Shown: positions 35,077 through 45,350, numbered from the stretch's first letter. The stretch: 64,000 bases of DNA from Stigmatella aurantiaca (GCF_900109545.1 NZ_FOAP01000001.1:1-64000); one strand, 5' to 3'. Made by a program: numbers and translations. The notes: generated by a model not told the origin, from the letters alone.

Positions 35077-36275
35077 GGGCGGACGAGGGGCTTGCGAGGG
35101 GTGAGGGGCGCGCGGCTGGGGGCGGGCGCCGTGGGGGCTGCCGGGGCCGTGGGCGGCTCCACCACCGGGTAGGTGACCTGGAGCAGCCGCGTGTCAGGGG
35201 CCTCCTGCGCCGCGGGGGCGGTGGGCAGGCGGACGGGCTCCCCGGAGGCGGCGCCCTGCGCGGCGAGGGCGCCCGTGAGGCCTCTCAGGCGGGGGCCCGC
35301 GTCCAGCAGCTCCGCATCCAGCGTGACACGCGGCAACCGGCGCGGGGCGCGGGTGTCCGGCGCGAGCACGAAGCTGTCGAGCACGAGGTGCTCCTCCGTG
35401 CGCGACACGGTTCCGAACACGAGCAGGTCCACGCCCAGGCCTCGCCCGAGCTCCGCCGCCGCATCCACCGCGGCGCTGTCCAGGCGGTTGCCCGCGAGCG
35501 CCGCGGCCAGCACCGCGCCGGGCCCTTCTCCCGGGGGGCGGATGGCGACGGAGGCCTCCTGGCCGCTGGACACCTCGACGAGCCCGCCGGCCACCTCTCC
35601 CGAGGGCAGCTCCGCACGCCACAGGTGCAGGCCCGGGGGAACCCCGGTGACGCGGACGGGGGCGGTCTCCAGGCGCTTCCCATCCAGCGTCACCGTGACA
35701 CCGGTGGGCGCGGAGGTGAACCGGAGCGAACCCCGGGGCTGCTCCCGCAGGGCCGCCTGCACGCGGCCCACCGTGTGCGCGAACAATGGAGACGTGGCCG
35801 CCAGCGGGAGCGCCCGGCCCGGCGCGAGGGCCAGGGCGGACGTCACGGCGCGCGTGGCCTCCTCGTCCTGGCCCTGGGCATAGCGGATCGCGGCCCGCAG
35901 GGCGTACGCATCCGCCAGCTCCTGTCCGTGGGGCAGGGAAGCGGCCAGGGCGGTGTAGCCCTCCAGGGCCTTGGTCAGCGCGGTGTCCGCGCCGGCGAAG
36001 TCGCGCTGCTGCCGCCGGGCCTCCGCCTCCTTCACCTGCGCCCGGGCCTGGGCGAGCCGGTCCGGAGGCGGTTCCTCCGGGGGTGGGGTGACGAGGGTCA
36101 GCCCGCTGGTGCCCCGGAGCTCGGACATCAGCCGTTCCGTGAGCCGGGGGCCCCCGCGGGACGCCATGTCCCCGGACAGCGCCTGGAGGGGCACCACGGC
36201 CACACGCCGGGCACCCCCCTGAGCGCCCGCGGTGGCGCCGAGGAGCAGAAGCAGGGAGAGCACGAGCCTCGTCAT
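35073..36275 (-). CDS. Exported PEGA-domain protein
   Basis: 400 residues with an N-terminal signal peptide (MTRLVLSLLLLLGATAGAQG). The next block (VAVVPLQALSGDMASRGGPR) resembles the N-terminus of proteins that compute periplasmic scores, followed by a helical tetratricopeptide-like part (ARRQQRDFAGADTALTKALE, YALRAAIRYAQGQDEEATRA) and a PEGA domain (GSLRFTSAPTGVTVTLDGKR, TGVPPGLHLWRAELP). The tail is Pro/Ala rich. PEGA proteins are abundant in myxobacteria and are thought to be surface-layer or binding modules. Function is unknown. It overlaps gluQRS by 4 bases. Confidence 0.8.
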   Translation of the reverse strand: MTRLVLSLLLLLGATAGAQGGARRVAVVPLQALSGDMASRGGPRLTERLMSELRGTSGLTLVTPPPEEPPPDRLAQARAQVKEAEARRQQRDFAGADTALTKALEGYTALAASLPHGQELADAYALRAAIRYAQGQDEEATRAVTSALALAPGRALPLAATSPLFAHTVGRVQAALREQPRGSLRFTSAPTGVTVTLDGKRLETAPVRVTGVPPGLHLWRAELPSGEVAGGLVEVSSGQEASVAIRPPGEGPGAVLAAALAGNRLDSAAVDAAAELGRGLGVDLLVFGTVSRTEEHLVLDSFVLAPDTRAPRRLPRVTLDAELLDAGPRLRGLTGALAAQGAASGEPVRLPTAPAAQEAPDTRLLQVTYPVVEPPTAPAAPTAPAPSRAPLTPRKPLVRP

Positions 36276-36322
36276 GGTATGCGCACCCTAGCCTGCCACG
36301 CGGTCCGCTTCCGAGAATCCCG

Positions 36323-37186
36323 ATGCGCTTCGTCCACTGCTCCGACGTCCATGTCACCGGTGATTACTTCGCCCTTCCCCTGCGGCGGCTCGGGTGGAGA
36401 CGGTGGCTGGCGCTGGCGGAGCTGACGGTGGGAGGCCGCGCCCGCGCCTACCGCCGCGCACCGGAGACGCTCGCCCGCATCGCCCAGGAGGCGCGTGAGC
36501 ACTCCGCGGATCATTTCATTCTCTCGGGGGACCTCACCGCGTATGCGCTCGACAGCGAGTTCCAGGGCGCCCGCGAGGCCATGGGCGCGTGGGCCGGGGA
36601 CCGGCGGCGCTGCACCGTCATCCCCGGCAACCACGACGTCTTCACGCCCGGAAGCCACCGGAGCCGCCGCTTCGAGCGCCACTTCGGCCACCTGCTGGAG
36701 AGTGACTTGCCCGAGCACTGCCGCGAGGGCGCCTTCCCCTTCGTCCGCTTGGTCGGAGAGGAGGCCGCGGTGGTGGGGCTGCTCTCGGCCCGGGTTCCCG
36801 CCGTGCCGGGCATGGCGCAGGGCCGGGTGGGGCCCGCGCAGCTCGAGGGGCTCGCGGCGGTGGTGAAGGATCCCCGGCTGGCGGGCCGGGCCCTGCTCGT
36901 GGTGGTCCACCACGCCCCGCTGACGCCGCGGGGACGGGCCGACCATTGGTTTCATGGGCTGCGGGACGCGGAGGCGCTGTTCCGTCTACTGCCGGGGCCC
37001 CGGTACGCCATCCTGCACGGGCACATTCATCATCGCTATCACCACGTGGCCACCGCTGAACGGCCGCACCTCTTCGGCGCGGGCTCTTCCACGCTCGCGG
37101 GCCGCGAGGGGTACTGGGTCATCGACGTGGCCGGGGGACAGGTGCGGGGCGGGCGGATGTACACGCCGGGCGCCCCTCACGCCTGA
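36323..37186 (+). CDS. Calcineurin-like metallophosphoesterase
   Basis: 287 residues carrying all metal-binding motifs of the family in order: FVHCSDVHVTG (DxH), LSGDLTAYAL (GDxx), IPGNHDVFTPG (GNHD), LLVVVHHAPLTP (H) and LHGHIHHRY (GHxH). Closest in layout to class III cyclic-nucleotide phosphodiesterase-like enzymes, but the substrate is not determinable. No signal peptide, so cytoplasmic. Its 3' end overlaps the convergent small gene by 10 bases. Confidence 0.88.
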   Translation: MRFVHCSDVHVTGDYFALPLRRLGWRRWLALAELTVGGRARAYRRAPETLARIAQEAREHSADHFILSGDLTAYALDSEFQGAREAMGAWAGDRRRCTVIPGNHDVFTPGSHRSRRFERHFGHLLESDLPEHCREGAFPFVRLVGEEAAVVGLLSARVPAVPGMAQGRVGPAQLEGLAAVVKDPRLAGRALLVVVHHAPLTPRGRADHWFHGLRDAEALFRLLPGPRYAILHGHIHHRYHHVATAERPHLFGAGSSTLAGREGYWVIDVAGGQVRGGRMYTPGAPHA

Positions 37187-37560
37187 AGGTGGGTCCCGGT
37201 GTAGCGGCGCACGAAGTGAATCCAGCGGCGCTCGTCCACCTCCACCTGCCACTCGGAGTTGGGCGTCAGCGGCATGCGCGTGCGCAGGAAGGTCTCCAGG
37301 TGGTCGGCCGCCTTCACGGGCGTCAGCCCCGGCGCGCGGAATGCGACGCGCAGGGAGACATCCAGCGTGGCCGACACATCCACGCAGGCGCAGATGCGCA
37401 GGGGGCCCACCCGGCGCTGGTAGAGCGCGTTCTGGACAGCCCGCGCGGAGGGGTCCTCCGCCTGCCGTTCGAGGGGTAGCCAGTTGTCTGGTGCCAGGAC
37501 GAAGCCGAGCAGATCGCCGCTCGCTTCTTCCACCGTCAAGTTCTCATGGATGGCCAGCAT
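37177..37560 (-). CDS. Conserved small protein of unknown function
   Basis: 127 residues from an ATG at 37560 (MLAIHENLTVEEASGDLLGF). It has no signal peptide or recognisable motif. The sequence alternates short strands and helices (LRICACVDVSATLDVSLRVA, AADHLETFLRTRMPLTPNSE, WQVEVDERRWIHFVRRYTGT), which suggests a small globular protein. Codon use is normal for the region. Convergent overlap with the phosphoesterase gene (10 bases) is consistent with both being real. Confidence 0.65.
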   Translation of the reverse strand: MLAIHENLTVEEASGDLLGFVLAPDNWLPLERQAEDPSARAVQNALYQRRVGPLRICACVDVSATLDVSLRVAFRAPGLTPVKAADHLETFLRTRMPLTPNSEWQVEVDERRWIHFVRRYTGTHLQA

Positions 37561-37751
37561 CGCCCCACCTCCTCCGCTGTTGCCACGCGAAGAATGTGCC
37601 CACGTGCCAAGTCCATGCAAGAGGTCAGAAAGCACTTTGATCGGGGCTGTCGAACAAAGTCCCCGGCAGGAAGGAGGAGGTGCGCCCTGCTTCCGCTACC
37701 ACTGAACACCGCCCTGGTTCTCCGGGGATGTGGGCGCGCGTAAGAGGTGCG

Positions 37752-38834
<1,083 letters not shown>

Positions 38835-38982
38835 GGCGCCGCCGAGCGATACCACACCGGCGGGGGAGAAGGGCATGGGGGCAGACGAGCGGCCGGACCC
38901 CGGCCGTCCCCAAGGCAGGCGGCCGAGGGACGCGTGAGAGGGGCAGGCTGCCAGGAAGGGAGGGCATGGCCATGTCTCAGGA

Positions 38983-40470
38983 ATGGGTTTGGCCATCGAA
39001 CGCGAGGAGTTCAGCCCCGAGGACCACCAGCGCTTCGCCCGAAGGCTTTCCGAGTGTCTGGAGGCGCTGCGCCTGGTGCTGCGCCGGCCGGGCTTCGGCG
39101 AGGGCCCCCGCACCGTGGGCGCCGAGCTGGAGATGTTCCTGGTGGATGCGGCGGGCTTTCCGTTGCCCGTGAACCAGCAGGTGCTGGGCAGCACGGAAGA
39201 CCCCCGGGTGACGCTGGAGATCAACCGCTACAACATCGAGTGCAACCTGCGGCCCACGGCCCTGGTGGGGCGGCCCTTCACGGCGCTGCGCGCGGAGTTC
39301 GAGGATGCGGCCGCCGAGGTGCGCCGGGCGGCCGCGGCCCAGGGCGCGCGCGTGGCGGTGACGGGCATCCTGCCCACCCTGCGGGAGGCGGACTTCGGCG
39401 GCGCGGCGCTGACGGACAAGCCGCGCTACCGCGCCCTGTCGGCGGCCCTGCGCCGCCGCAAGGAGGCGCCCTTCAAGGTCTCCATCTCGGGGGAAGAGTC
39501 CCTGACGCTCACCTGGGATGACGTGACGCTGGAGGGCGCGAACACCTCGCTGCAGTTCCACCTGCGGGTGGCGCCCGCGGAGTTCGCGCGCATGTACAAC
39601 GCGGCGCAGCTGGTGACGGGGCCCGTGCTGGCGGTGTCCACCAACTCGCCCCTCTTCCTGGGCCGCAAGCTGTGGGACGAGACGCGGGTGGCGCTCTTCC
39701 GGCAGGCGCTGGATGACCGCGGGGAGCCCCAGGGCCGCGAGTTCGCCTCGCATGCCCGGGTGACGTTCGGCCACGGCTGGGCGCGGGAGGGCCTCTTCGA
39801 GCTGTTCGCGGAGTCGGTGGCGCTGCATGCGCCCCTGCTGCCCGTGCTGGGGCCTCAGTCTCCGCTGGAGAGCGTGGCGCGGGGGCAGGTTCCGGGGCTG
39901 GACGAGCTGCGGCTGCACCATGGGACGGTGTGGAGCTGGAACCGCGCCATCTATGATCCGCAGGACGGCGGGCACCTGCGCATCGAGTTCCGCGCGCTGC
40001 CCGCGGGGCCCTCGGTGGTGGACATGGTGGCCAACGGCGCGCTGCTGCTGGGGCTGACCCTGGGGCTGGCCGGCGAGATGGAGCGCCTCCTGCCCGCGAT
40101 GCCCTTCACCCACGCGCGAGGCAACTTCCTCCGGGCGGCGAAGCAGGGCATGGACGCGGTGATGCTGTGGCCCACGGACAAGATGCCCTCGCCCCAGCCG
40201 GTTCCGGTGGTGGAGCTGGTGCGGCAGCTGCTGCCGGTGGCCCGGAAGGGCCTGGTGGAGGCGGGCGTGGAGGAGGCGGAGGCGGACGCGATGCTCGCCC
40301 TCATCAACGCCCGCCTGGAGGCGCGCATCACCGGGGCAAGCTGGCAGCGCCGGACGCTGGCCCGGCTGGAAGCGCAGATGCCCCGCGCGGATGCGCTGGC
40401 GGCGATGCTGGAGCGCTACCTCCAGCACGCCGCCTCGGGCCGCCCCGTGCACGAGTGGCCCCTGGACTGA
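38983..40470 (+). CDS. GCS2-family glutamate-cysteine ligase-like enzyme
   Basis: 495 residues. The family core is visible: VGAELEMFLVDAAGFPLPV (E-rich metal/ATP site), VTLEINRYNIECNLRP, VAVTGILPTLREADFG, GANTSLQFHLRVAPAEFARM and HLRIEFRALPAGPSVVDMVA. This belongs to the GCS2 group (PF04107), which contains gamma-glutamylcysteine synthetases of the plant/proteobacterial kind and carboxylate-amine ligases. Glutathione or another gamma-glutamyl thiol is the natural guess; no gshB is in the window. It stands alone, converging with the LPMO gene 7 bases away. Confidence 0.82.
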   Translation: MGLAIEREEFSPEDHQRFARRLSECLEALRLVLRRPGFGEGPRTVGAELEMFLVDAAGFPLPVNQQVLGSTEDPRVTLEINRYNIECNLRPTALVGRPFTALRAEFEDAAAEVRRAAAAQGARVAVTGILPTLREADFGGAALTDKPRYRALSAALRRRKEAPFKVSISGEESLTLTWDDVTLEGANTSLQFHLRVAPAEFARMYNAAQLVTGPVLAVSTNSPLFLGRKLWDETRVALFRQALDDRGEPQGREFASHARVTFGHGWAREGLFELFAESVALHAPLLPVLGPQSPLESVARGQVPGLDELRLHHGTVWSWNRAIYDPQDGGHLRIEFRALPAGPSVVDMVANGALLLGLTLGLAGEMERLLPAMPFTHARGNFLRAAKQGMDAVMLWPTDKMPSPQPVPVVELVRQLLPVARKGLVEAGVEEAEADAMLALINARLEARITGASWQRRTLARLEAQMPRADALAAMLERYLQHAASGRPVHEWPLD

Positions 40471-40477
40471 GGCCTGG

Positions 40478-41500
40478 TCAGTGGCAGCCCGCGCCGTCAT
40501 CGGGCGGCGGGGGCGGGGGCAGGGACCGGCTGCCTGCCGGCTCATCCACGTCGAGCTGGAAGGACAACCCCGTCTCCTGGGCGTAGACCCTGTTGCCCTG
40601 GCGGCGCTCCACGGGGGGCACCTCGCCGGAGGCATGGAGGACCCCTACCTTCACATGGCTGGAGGTGGCATTGACTTTCTGTGCCAGGAGCAGGAGCCAG
40701 GTGGCGGCCGGGGTGGCGTCTTCCAACTGGAGCGAGTGGGACTCGAGGTCCTTGCCCGTCTTGTCGAAGAGGCGGAAGGTGACCTGGCTCTGGGCGGGCA
40801 GATCCGCCCGCGCCAGCACCTGCCCCAGCTCCTTCCAGCGGGTGGTGGTGGCCGCCGCCGGGGCCGCCGGGAAGCTCACGTCGCTGCACGAGTAGAAGGC
40901 CTCGGTGCTGTCGGAGCGCTGCCAGATGGCGTAGATGACATGCGCGCCGTGCTTGCCCTGGGGCAAGGGACAGCGCATGTGGTAGCGGTGGTCCACATCC
41001 GTGAGGCCCGTCGCGGTGCAGAACGGCGTGTCCTCCAGGTCTGACCACTTCAGCGGCTGGGAAGGATCATACCCCTCGCGCGTGATGAACAGCTGCATCG
41101 TCTTCGTGGCGTGCAGGGCCGTGGCGTGAAACACGAACTCGAAGTGGCCCTCCGCGTCCGGCAGCAGGAGCGTGCTGTCCCAGTCCGTGCGGGTCAGGTC
41201 CAGTCCCCGGTGGCTGGAGTTGCCACCGCTGCACAGCTGCCCATCGGGGATGAACTTGCGGTGATTGTCATTGGCCTTGGTCTGCCGGATGGCGTTCCAC
41301 TCGTAGAGCTGCGGCTTGCCGCTGTGGGCAATCAAGGCCTTGCACGCGGTGGAGGTGGGAAACTCGGGGTTTCCCTTGTAGCAATTGTAGACGCGGCTGA
41401 TGGGGACCTCCATCGAGCCGTGCGCGAGCGCTTGGGACGCCAGCAGGGAACCCAGCAACAGAAAGAAAGGCTTCAGCGGATTCTTGAGAGAGATTGTCAT
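40478..41500 (-). CDS. AA10 lytic polysaccharide monooxygenase (chitin-binding protein)
   Basis: 340 residues. Signal peptide MTISLKNPLKPFFLLLGSLL with cleavage ASQALA-HGSMEVP leaves the N-terminal His of the copper histidine brace. The second ligand is His in FVFHATALHATKTMQLFITR. Other AA10 blocks are SRVYNCYKGNPEFPTS, QLCSGGNSSHRGLDL, VIYAIWQRSDSTEAFYSCSD. The last about 130 residues (LARADLPAQSQVTFRLFDKT onward) form an extra beta domain like the second module of GbpA-type proteins. Probably secreted, oxidising chitin or cellulose; myxobacteria use such enzymes for feeding. A Pro run and DDGAGCH end the protein. Confidence 0.9.
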   Translation of the reverse strand: MTISLKNPLKPFFLLLGSLLASQALAHGSMEVPISRVYNCYKGNPEFPTSTACKALIAHSGKPQLYEWNAIRQTKANDNHRKFIPDGQLCSGGNSSHRGLDLTRTDWDSTLLLPDAEGHFEFVFHATALHATKTMQLFITREGYDPSQPLKWSDLEDTPFCTATGLTDVDHRYHMRCPLPQGKHGAHVIYAIWQRSDSTEAFYSCSDVSFPAAPAAATTTRWKELGQVLARADLPAQSQVTFRLFDKTGKDLESHSLQLEDATPAATWLLLLAQKVNATSSHVKVGVLHASGEVPPVERRQGNRVYAQETGLSFQLDVDEPAGSRSLPPPPPPDDGAGCH

Positions 41501-41692
41501 TTGGAGTGCGGTCTGTATGTGTGGCTACCGTCACTCCAGGGTTCTCACCGGGAGGCCCCCCCGCAATCAGACCGCCGGCCCTTGCGGCCCAGGGCGCTGG
41601 CAAGGTCCCGCGGTCCGATGCGCGCCGGCTCCCGTCCGTCTGGGCGGGCGGCCCCGGGGGGCCGCCTCTTTCCAACGGGGCCCAGGGGACGG

Positions 41693-42211
41693 CTAGAGCT
41701 GGCCGCTGTCCGCGATGGTGATGGTGCCGCGGGTCTGGCCCCCGGAGGAACCGAGCGATTCGATCTTCTTCACCACGTCCATGCCCTCGACGACCTCGCC
41801 GAAGACGACGTGCTTGCCGTCGAGCCACGAGGTGACGACGGTGGTGATGAAGAACTGCGAGCCATTGGTGTTGGGGCCGGCGTTGGCCATGGAGAGCAGG
41901 CCCGGGCGCGTGTGGCGGTTGGTGAAGTTCTCGTCCGCGAACTTCTCACCGTAGATGGACTCGCCGCCGGTGCCGTTGCCCTTGGTGAAGTCGCCACCCT
42001 GGAGCATGAAATTGGGGATGACGCGGTGGAAGGACGAGCCCTTGAAGTGCAGCGGCTTGCCCTGCTTCCCGACGCCCTTCTCCCCGGTGCACAGCGCCCG
42101 GAAGTTCTCGGCCGTCTTGGGGGTGGTGGTGGTGTCGAGCGAGAAGACGATGCGGCCCGCGGGGGCGCCGTCGATGGTGATGTCGAAGAAGACTTTGGTG
42201 GTGTTCGCCAT
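41693..42211 (-). CDS. Peptidyl-prolyl cis-trans isomerase, cyclophilin type
   Basis: 172 residues, a single cyclophilin domain of the compact cytoplasmic type: [80 protein letters not shown] and [20 protein letters not shown]. The catalytic Arg (FHRVIP), Phe, Gln and His are all present. No signal peptide. It should accelerate proline isomerisation during protein folding. Confidence 0.93.
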   Translation of the reverse strand: MANTTKVFFDITIDGAPAGRIVFSLDTTTTPKTAENFRALCTGEKGVGKQGKPLHFKGSSFHRVIPNFMLQGGDFTKGNGTGGESIYGEKFADENFTNRHTRPGLLSMANAGPNTNGSQFFITTVVTSWLDGKHVVFGEVVEGMDVVKKIESLGSSGGQTRGTITIADSGQL

Positions 42212-42397
42212 GGGATCCTCCGGGATGCGGAAAGTGTCTGCGCGGACCGTGGTTCACGCGGACGGGCCCGGGATATCAGAGCCCGTCCCGGCGGGTCGAA
42301 AAAGGTGACGCTCAAGCGTACACCTCTCAATAGTGCGATAATGCGGCCCACCGGGGGAAAGCCGTGGGGCTTGCCCTCGTCACACCCAGGAGACGAC

Positions 42398-42718
42398 ATG
42401 AAGACACTGGTGATGCGTGCATCCTTCCTCGTGGCCGCCGTGATGGCCGTGGCCGTGGGACCGCTGGGCACTGCGCAGGCCGCGGAGGAGGCGCGCGAGC
42501 CCTCCACGAACCTCTGTCTGGCCGCGCCCGCTGGGCAGACGGCCTCCTTCCAGGAGCCGGGGCGCCTGCCGGGAGTCCGGGAGGCTCAGGACTCCGGGGC
42601 CGCGCTGGGCTATTGCACGGTGGACTGTTCGCGCTGTGCGACGAGCCAGGAGTGCCGGAGCCGGGGCGCGGGCTCGTGTACGGCGATCAGTGCCTGCCGC
42701 GCGCCGTCCCAGGAGTAA
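42398..42718 (+). CDS. Small secreted cysteine-rich protein
   Basis: 106 residues from an ATG behind CAGGAG. Signal peptide MKTLVMRASFLVAAVMAVAV ... GTAQAAEEA (AQA-A cleavage). The mature part of about 75 residues ends in a cysteine cluster, GYCTVDCSRCATSQECRSRG and GSCTAISACRAP, with seven cysteines in the last 35 residues and one more earlier (NLCLAAP), enough for four disulfides. I do not recognise the family; similar tiny Cys-rich exported proteins are common and unannotated in myxobacteria. It is followed by a hairpin terminator and stands alone. Confidence 0.65.
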   Translation: MKTLVMRASFLVAAVMAVAVGPLGTAQAAEEAREPSTNLCLAAPAGQTASFQEPGRLPGVREAQDSGAALGYCTVDCSRCATSQECRSRGAGSCTAISACRAPSQE

Positions 42719-42719
42719 G

Positions 42720-42741
42720 CCAGGGCCGGGAAGGGCCCTGG
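42720..42741. terminator. Hairpin after the Cys-rich gene
   Basis: CCAGGGCC (42720-42727) pairs with GGCCCTGG (42734-42741), an 8-bp perfect stem with a 6-base loop, starting 2 bases after the stop. It also lies just before the convergent anti-sigma gene ends. No U tract is present. Confidence 0.5.
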
Positions 42742-42757
42742 GCAGCCCCAGGGTCCC

Positions 42758-43531
42758 TCAGGGCGCGTAGCTGCGGGAGGGCAGCCGCGCGCGCACGAGC
42801 AGCGTCACCCCGGACAGCAGCAGCCAGGGCGCCACGTGGCCCAGCGCCAGGTGCGCGGCGCTGCCATCCGCGCAGTGCAGGTGCAGGACGAAGAGCCCCA
42901 CACCCGCGGCGGACAGGCCAGCCGCGAGGGCGCGCAGCGGCTGGAAGACCGACCGGCAGAGCAGCACGAGGGCCGCCACCAGGGGCGGGACGGTCAGCAC
43001 CACCTCCGTCACCATGCACCCCATCACCCCGGAGGCAAAGCCGCGCATCCCCGCGTAGCCCGAGCCCCCCAGCACCTGGAAGAGCGCCACCGCCGCGGCC
43101 CCCGCGCTGAGCAGCCCCCACGCCGGGACGCGCCGGGCCGGCGCCACCGCGAGGAACGCTCCCCCGCCCATCACCACGAGGATGAGCAGCCCCAGCCCCA
43201 CGAGGGTGGCCGGGGAGGCGGCGTTGTTCACCAGCCCATTGCGGCCCAGGAAGAACAGGCTCCCCGCCATGACGGCGGTGAAGACCGCCAGCAGCACCAG
43301 CAGCTCGCGCCACCACGGGGTGGCCTTGGGCCGGGCGGCCAGCTCCTGGAGGGCGGCCTGGGGGCTCACGGGGGCCGGGGGAGGGGCCGGGGGCGTCCGG
43401 GACAGGGGCTCGAGCGCCCCGAAGCCTTCGAGCAGGGCGCGGCAGTCCTCGCACGTGGCGGCATGCGCGGCCAGCTCGGGGGGGAGGGGCCCGCCCAGGG
43501 CATCCATCACGCGCGCGCACTCGGGCCTCAT
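42758..43531 (-). CDS. Membrane anti-sigma factor (zinc-binding N-terminus)
   Basis: 257 residues. The N-terminal ZAS-like element has H23, C27 and C30 (ELAAHAATCEDCRALL), typical of anti-sigma domains. After a Pro-rich linker come about six membrane helices (ELLVLLAVFTAVMAGSLFFL, LVGLGLLILVVMGGGAFLAV, VVLTVPPLVAALVLLCRSVF and others). This NrsF/DUF1109-like arrangement traps an ECF sigma factor at the membrane until a signal arrives. Its ATG overlaps the stop of the sigma gene by 4 bases, so the pair is co-translated. The signal is unknown. Confidence 0.82.
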   Translation of the reverse strand: MRPECARVMDALGGPLPPELAAHAATCEDCRALLEGFGALEPLSRTPPAPPPAPVSPQAALQELAARPKATPWWRELLVLLAVFTAVMAGSLFFLGRNGLVNNAASPATLVGLGLLILVVMGGGAFLAVAPARRVPAWGLLSAGAAAVALFQVLGGSGYAGMRGFASGVMGCMVTEVVLTVPPLVAALVLLCRSVFQPLRALAAGLSAAGVGLFVLHLHCADGSAAHLALGHVAPWLLLSGVTLLVRARLPSRSYAP

Positions 43532-44145
43532 TCCTTCATCTCCTGTCGCTGGCGGGCCAGCAGCTCCCGGAGCCGGGCATACCCCCGGTGGGCGCGCACC
43601 TTCACCGCGGTTTCCGTCAACCCCAGGGCCTCGGCGATCTCCGCGAAGCTCATTCCCTCGAAGCGGTGCATGACAATGGGGATGCGCTGGCCTTCCGGGA
43701 GTTGTTCCAGGGCGCGCTGCACGGTGCGCTCCAGGCCCGTGTCGCGTACGGCGGCCGTGTCATCGGCGGCCTGGAGGGGCAGCTCCCCCTGCGCGGTGAG
43801 CTCCTCGGGCCGCTGGTTGCGCCGCTGCTGGTCCCGGGCCGCGTTGGTGGCGATGGCATACAGCCAGGGCTTCAGGCGGGCGCCTGGCAGGAAGCGTCCC
43901 CGGGCGCGCACCAGGGACAGAAAGGTGAGCTGGACCAGGTCCTCGGCCGTGGTCCGGTTGCCCGTGAGCCGGGTGAGGTAGCCTTGGACGGGCCGGGCGT
44001 AGCGCTGGAAGATGGCGTTGAAGGCCGTGGCATCGCCCTGGCAGAACCGGGCCATCAGCACCTCATCGGACGCCTCGCCGCCCGGCGCGTCCGTCCAGGA
44101 GGTCTCCAGGCGGGGGAGGGCGGTCTGGGGTTTGAACGGTGCCAA
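43528..44145 (-). CDS. ECF RNA polymerase sigma factor
   Basis: 205 residues. Sigma region 2 is seen in DEVLMARFCQGDATAFNAIF, RTTAEDLVQLTFLSLVRARG and PWLYAIATNAARDQQRR. Region 4 is QLPEGQRIPIVMHRFEGMSF, then AEIAEALGLTETAVKVRAHR (helix-turn-helix) and GYARLREL. It is followed with a 4-base overlap by its anti-sigma partner. The divergent region 44146-44336 probably holds an autoregulated ECF promoter, but I cannot assign -35/-10 elements. Confidence 0.9.
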   Translation of the reverse strand: MAPFKPQTALPRLETSWTDAPGGEASDEVLMARFCQGDATAFNAIFQRYARPVQGYLTRLTGNRTTAEDLVQLTFLSLVRARGRFLPGARLKPWLYAIATNAARDQQRRNQRPEELTAQGELPLQAADDTAAVRDTGLERTVQRALEQLPEGQRIPIVMHRFEGMSFAEIAEALGLTETAVKVRAHRGYARLRELLARQRQEMKE

Positions 44146-44336
44146 GGACGCCGGCAGTCTAGCCGATTCGGGCTTGCGTGCCTTTCAAGCCTCGGCTAAC
44201 TCCTGGACCAGGTGCCGAGGGGCGCCTGGACCCGAAAAAGACGACGTCACCCTCGTTGTGCCCGCAGTCCGGTGTGTTCGCGATGAACTCCTTCCAGGGC
44301 CCCCATCGGGTGAGGGCCGCCAACGAGGGACCCGTC

Positions 44337-44903
44337 ATGGGAATTCATCCGCGCGCTGCCGCCCCTTTGTCCCTGCGCGAGTGCAAGGTCCGGGCTTCGC
44401 TCCTGCTCAAGGATCTGCTCGCCGCTGGATCCGTCCGCCCGGCCCGGGCCGCTGAGCGGCTCCGGGTGCTCCCGGCCTTCGCCTCGCTGACGCCCGCGGA
44501 GGTGCTCACCCGCAGGGAGGCCGTGCGCCGCAAGCATGCGCTGGCCGTCATCGCCCACGAGCAAGGCCACGCCTCCTGGGTGGCGTTGAAGCAGGCCCTG
44601 GGCGAGGAGGAGGCTCCCTCGCTCGACACCGAGGCCTTCTTCCGCAAGAACCGGGGGGCCTTCCTCAACCGGTGGTTCCGCACCTACCCGGAGGCGCTCG
44701 CCTCGCTCCAGGCGCAGGGGGGCTACCTCTTTCCGTTCCGCGAGCAGTTCTTCCTCTGCGAGGCGGAGTTCCTTCGCGCCCTGGGCGTGGATCCCGCGGA
44801 TCCCGGCTGGGCACAGATGGGGTTCAACTGGGTGGAGCCGAAGGAGCCCTCCGCCCAGCAGCGGCTCCTGCAGAAGCTCGCCGCGCTCGGTTACGCGGGC
44901 TGA
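44337..44903 (+). CDS. Conserved hypothetical protein
   Basis: 188 residues from the ATG at 44337, which has GAGGGA in front; an in-frame ATG at 44283 is possible. It starts with a helical part (LRECKVRASLLLKDLLAAGS, AAERLRVLPAFASL) that resembles the N-terminus of ankyrin-type proteins found in proteobacteria (RREAVRRKHALAVIAHEQGH followed by ASWVALKQALGE), but no ankyrin repeats follow. The rest (FLNRWFRTYPEALASLQAQG, GYLFPFREQFFLCEAEFLRA) has no motif I know. Codon use is native. It lies 38 bases before the GIY-YIG gene. Confidence 0.65.
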   Translation: MGIHPRAAAPLSLRECKVRASLLLKDLLAAGSVRPARAAERLRVLPAFASLTPAEVLTRREAVRRKHALAVIAHEQGHASWVALKQALGEEEAPSLDTEAFFRKNRGAFLNRWFRTYPEALASLQAQGGYLFPFREQFFLCEAEFLRALGVDPADPGWAQMGFNWVEPKEPSAQQRLLQKLAALGYAG

Positions 44904-44941
44904 GCGGTTCCCTCTCTCTTCCCCTCACCTGAAAGACACGC

Positions 44942-45340
44942 ATGTCCTCGAATGATTCCCCCCCGCAGCAGGGTGGCAGGTCGCGGCGTTCCGAGCTGAA
45001 GCAGGCCTACAAGGAGAAGCCTCCTCCCATGGGGGTGTTCGCGGTGCGAAACCTCGCCAGTGGGAAGGTGCTGGTGGGCTCGAGCCTCAACCTGCCCGGG
45101 GCCCTCAACCGCATCCGCTTCGAGCTGACCACGGGCATCCACCGCCTGTACCCCGCCCTGCAGGAGGACTGGGCCCGTCATGGCGCGGACCACTTCTCCT
45201 TCGAGACGCTCGATGTGCTGGCACCCCCGGAGGAGCCGGGCGTGGATCCCAAGGAGGAGCTGCGGGTGTTGGAGGCGCTCTGGCTGGAGCGCCTCCGGCC
45301 CTACGGGGAGGCGGGCTACAACGCCGCCCCTCCCGGCTGA
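44942..45340 (+). CDS. GIY-YIG-like nuclease domain protein
   Basis: 132 residues. The sequence KEKPPPMGVFAVRNLASGKV, LVGSSLNLPGALNRIRFEL is the GIY-YIG fold with the two tripeptides altered to GVF and LVG, as in a widespread small family that often keeps the GSSxNLxGxxNR motif. The later Glu expected for metal binding lies in the EELRVLEALWLERLRPYGE stretch, and GYNAAPPG closes the domain. Whether it cuts DNA is unsure given the altered tripeptides. It may be cotranscribed with the upstream hypothetical gene. Confidence 0.75.
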   Translation: MSSNDSPPQQGGRSRRSELKQAYKEKPPPMGVFAVRNLASGKVLVGSSLNLPGALNRIRFELTTGIHRLYPALQEDWARHGADHFSFETLDVLAPPEEPGVDPKEELRVLEALWLERLRPYGEAGYNAAPPG

Positions 45341-45350
45341 GGCGGAGCGC

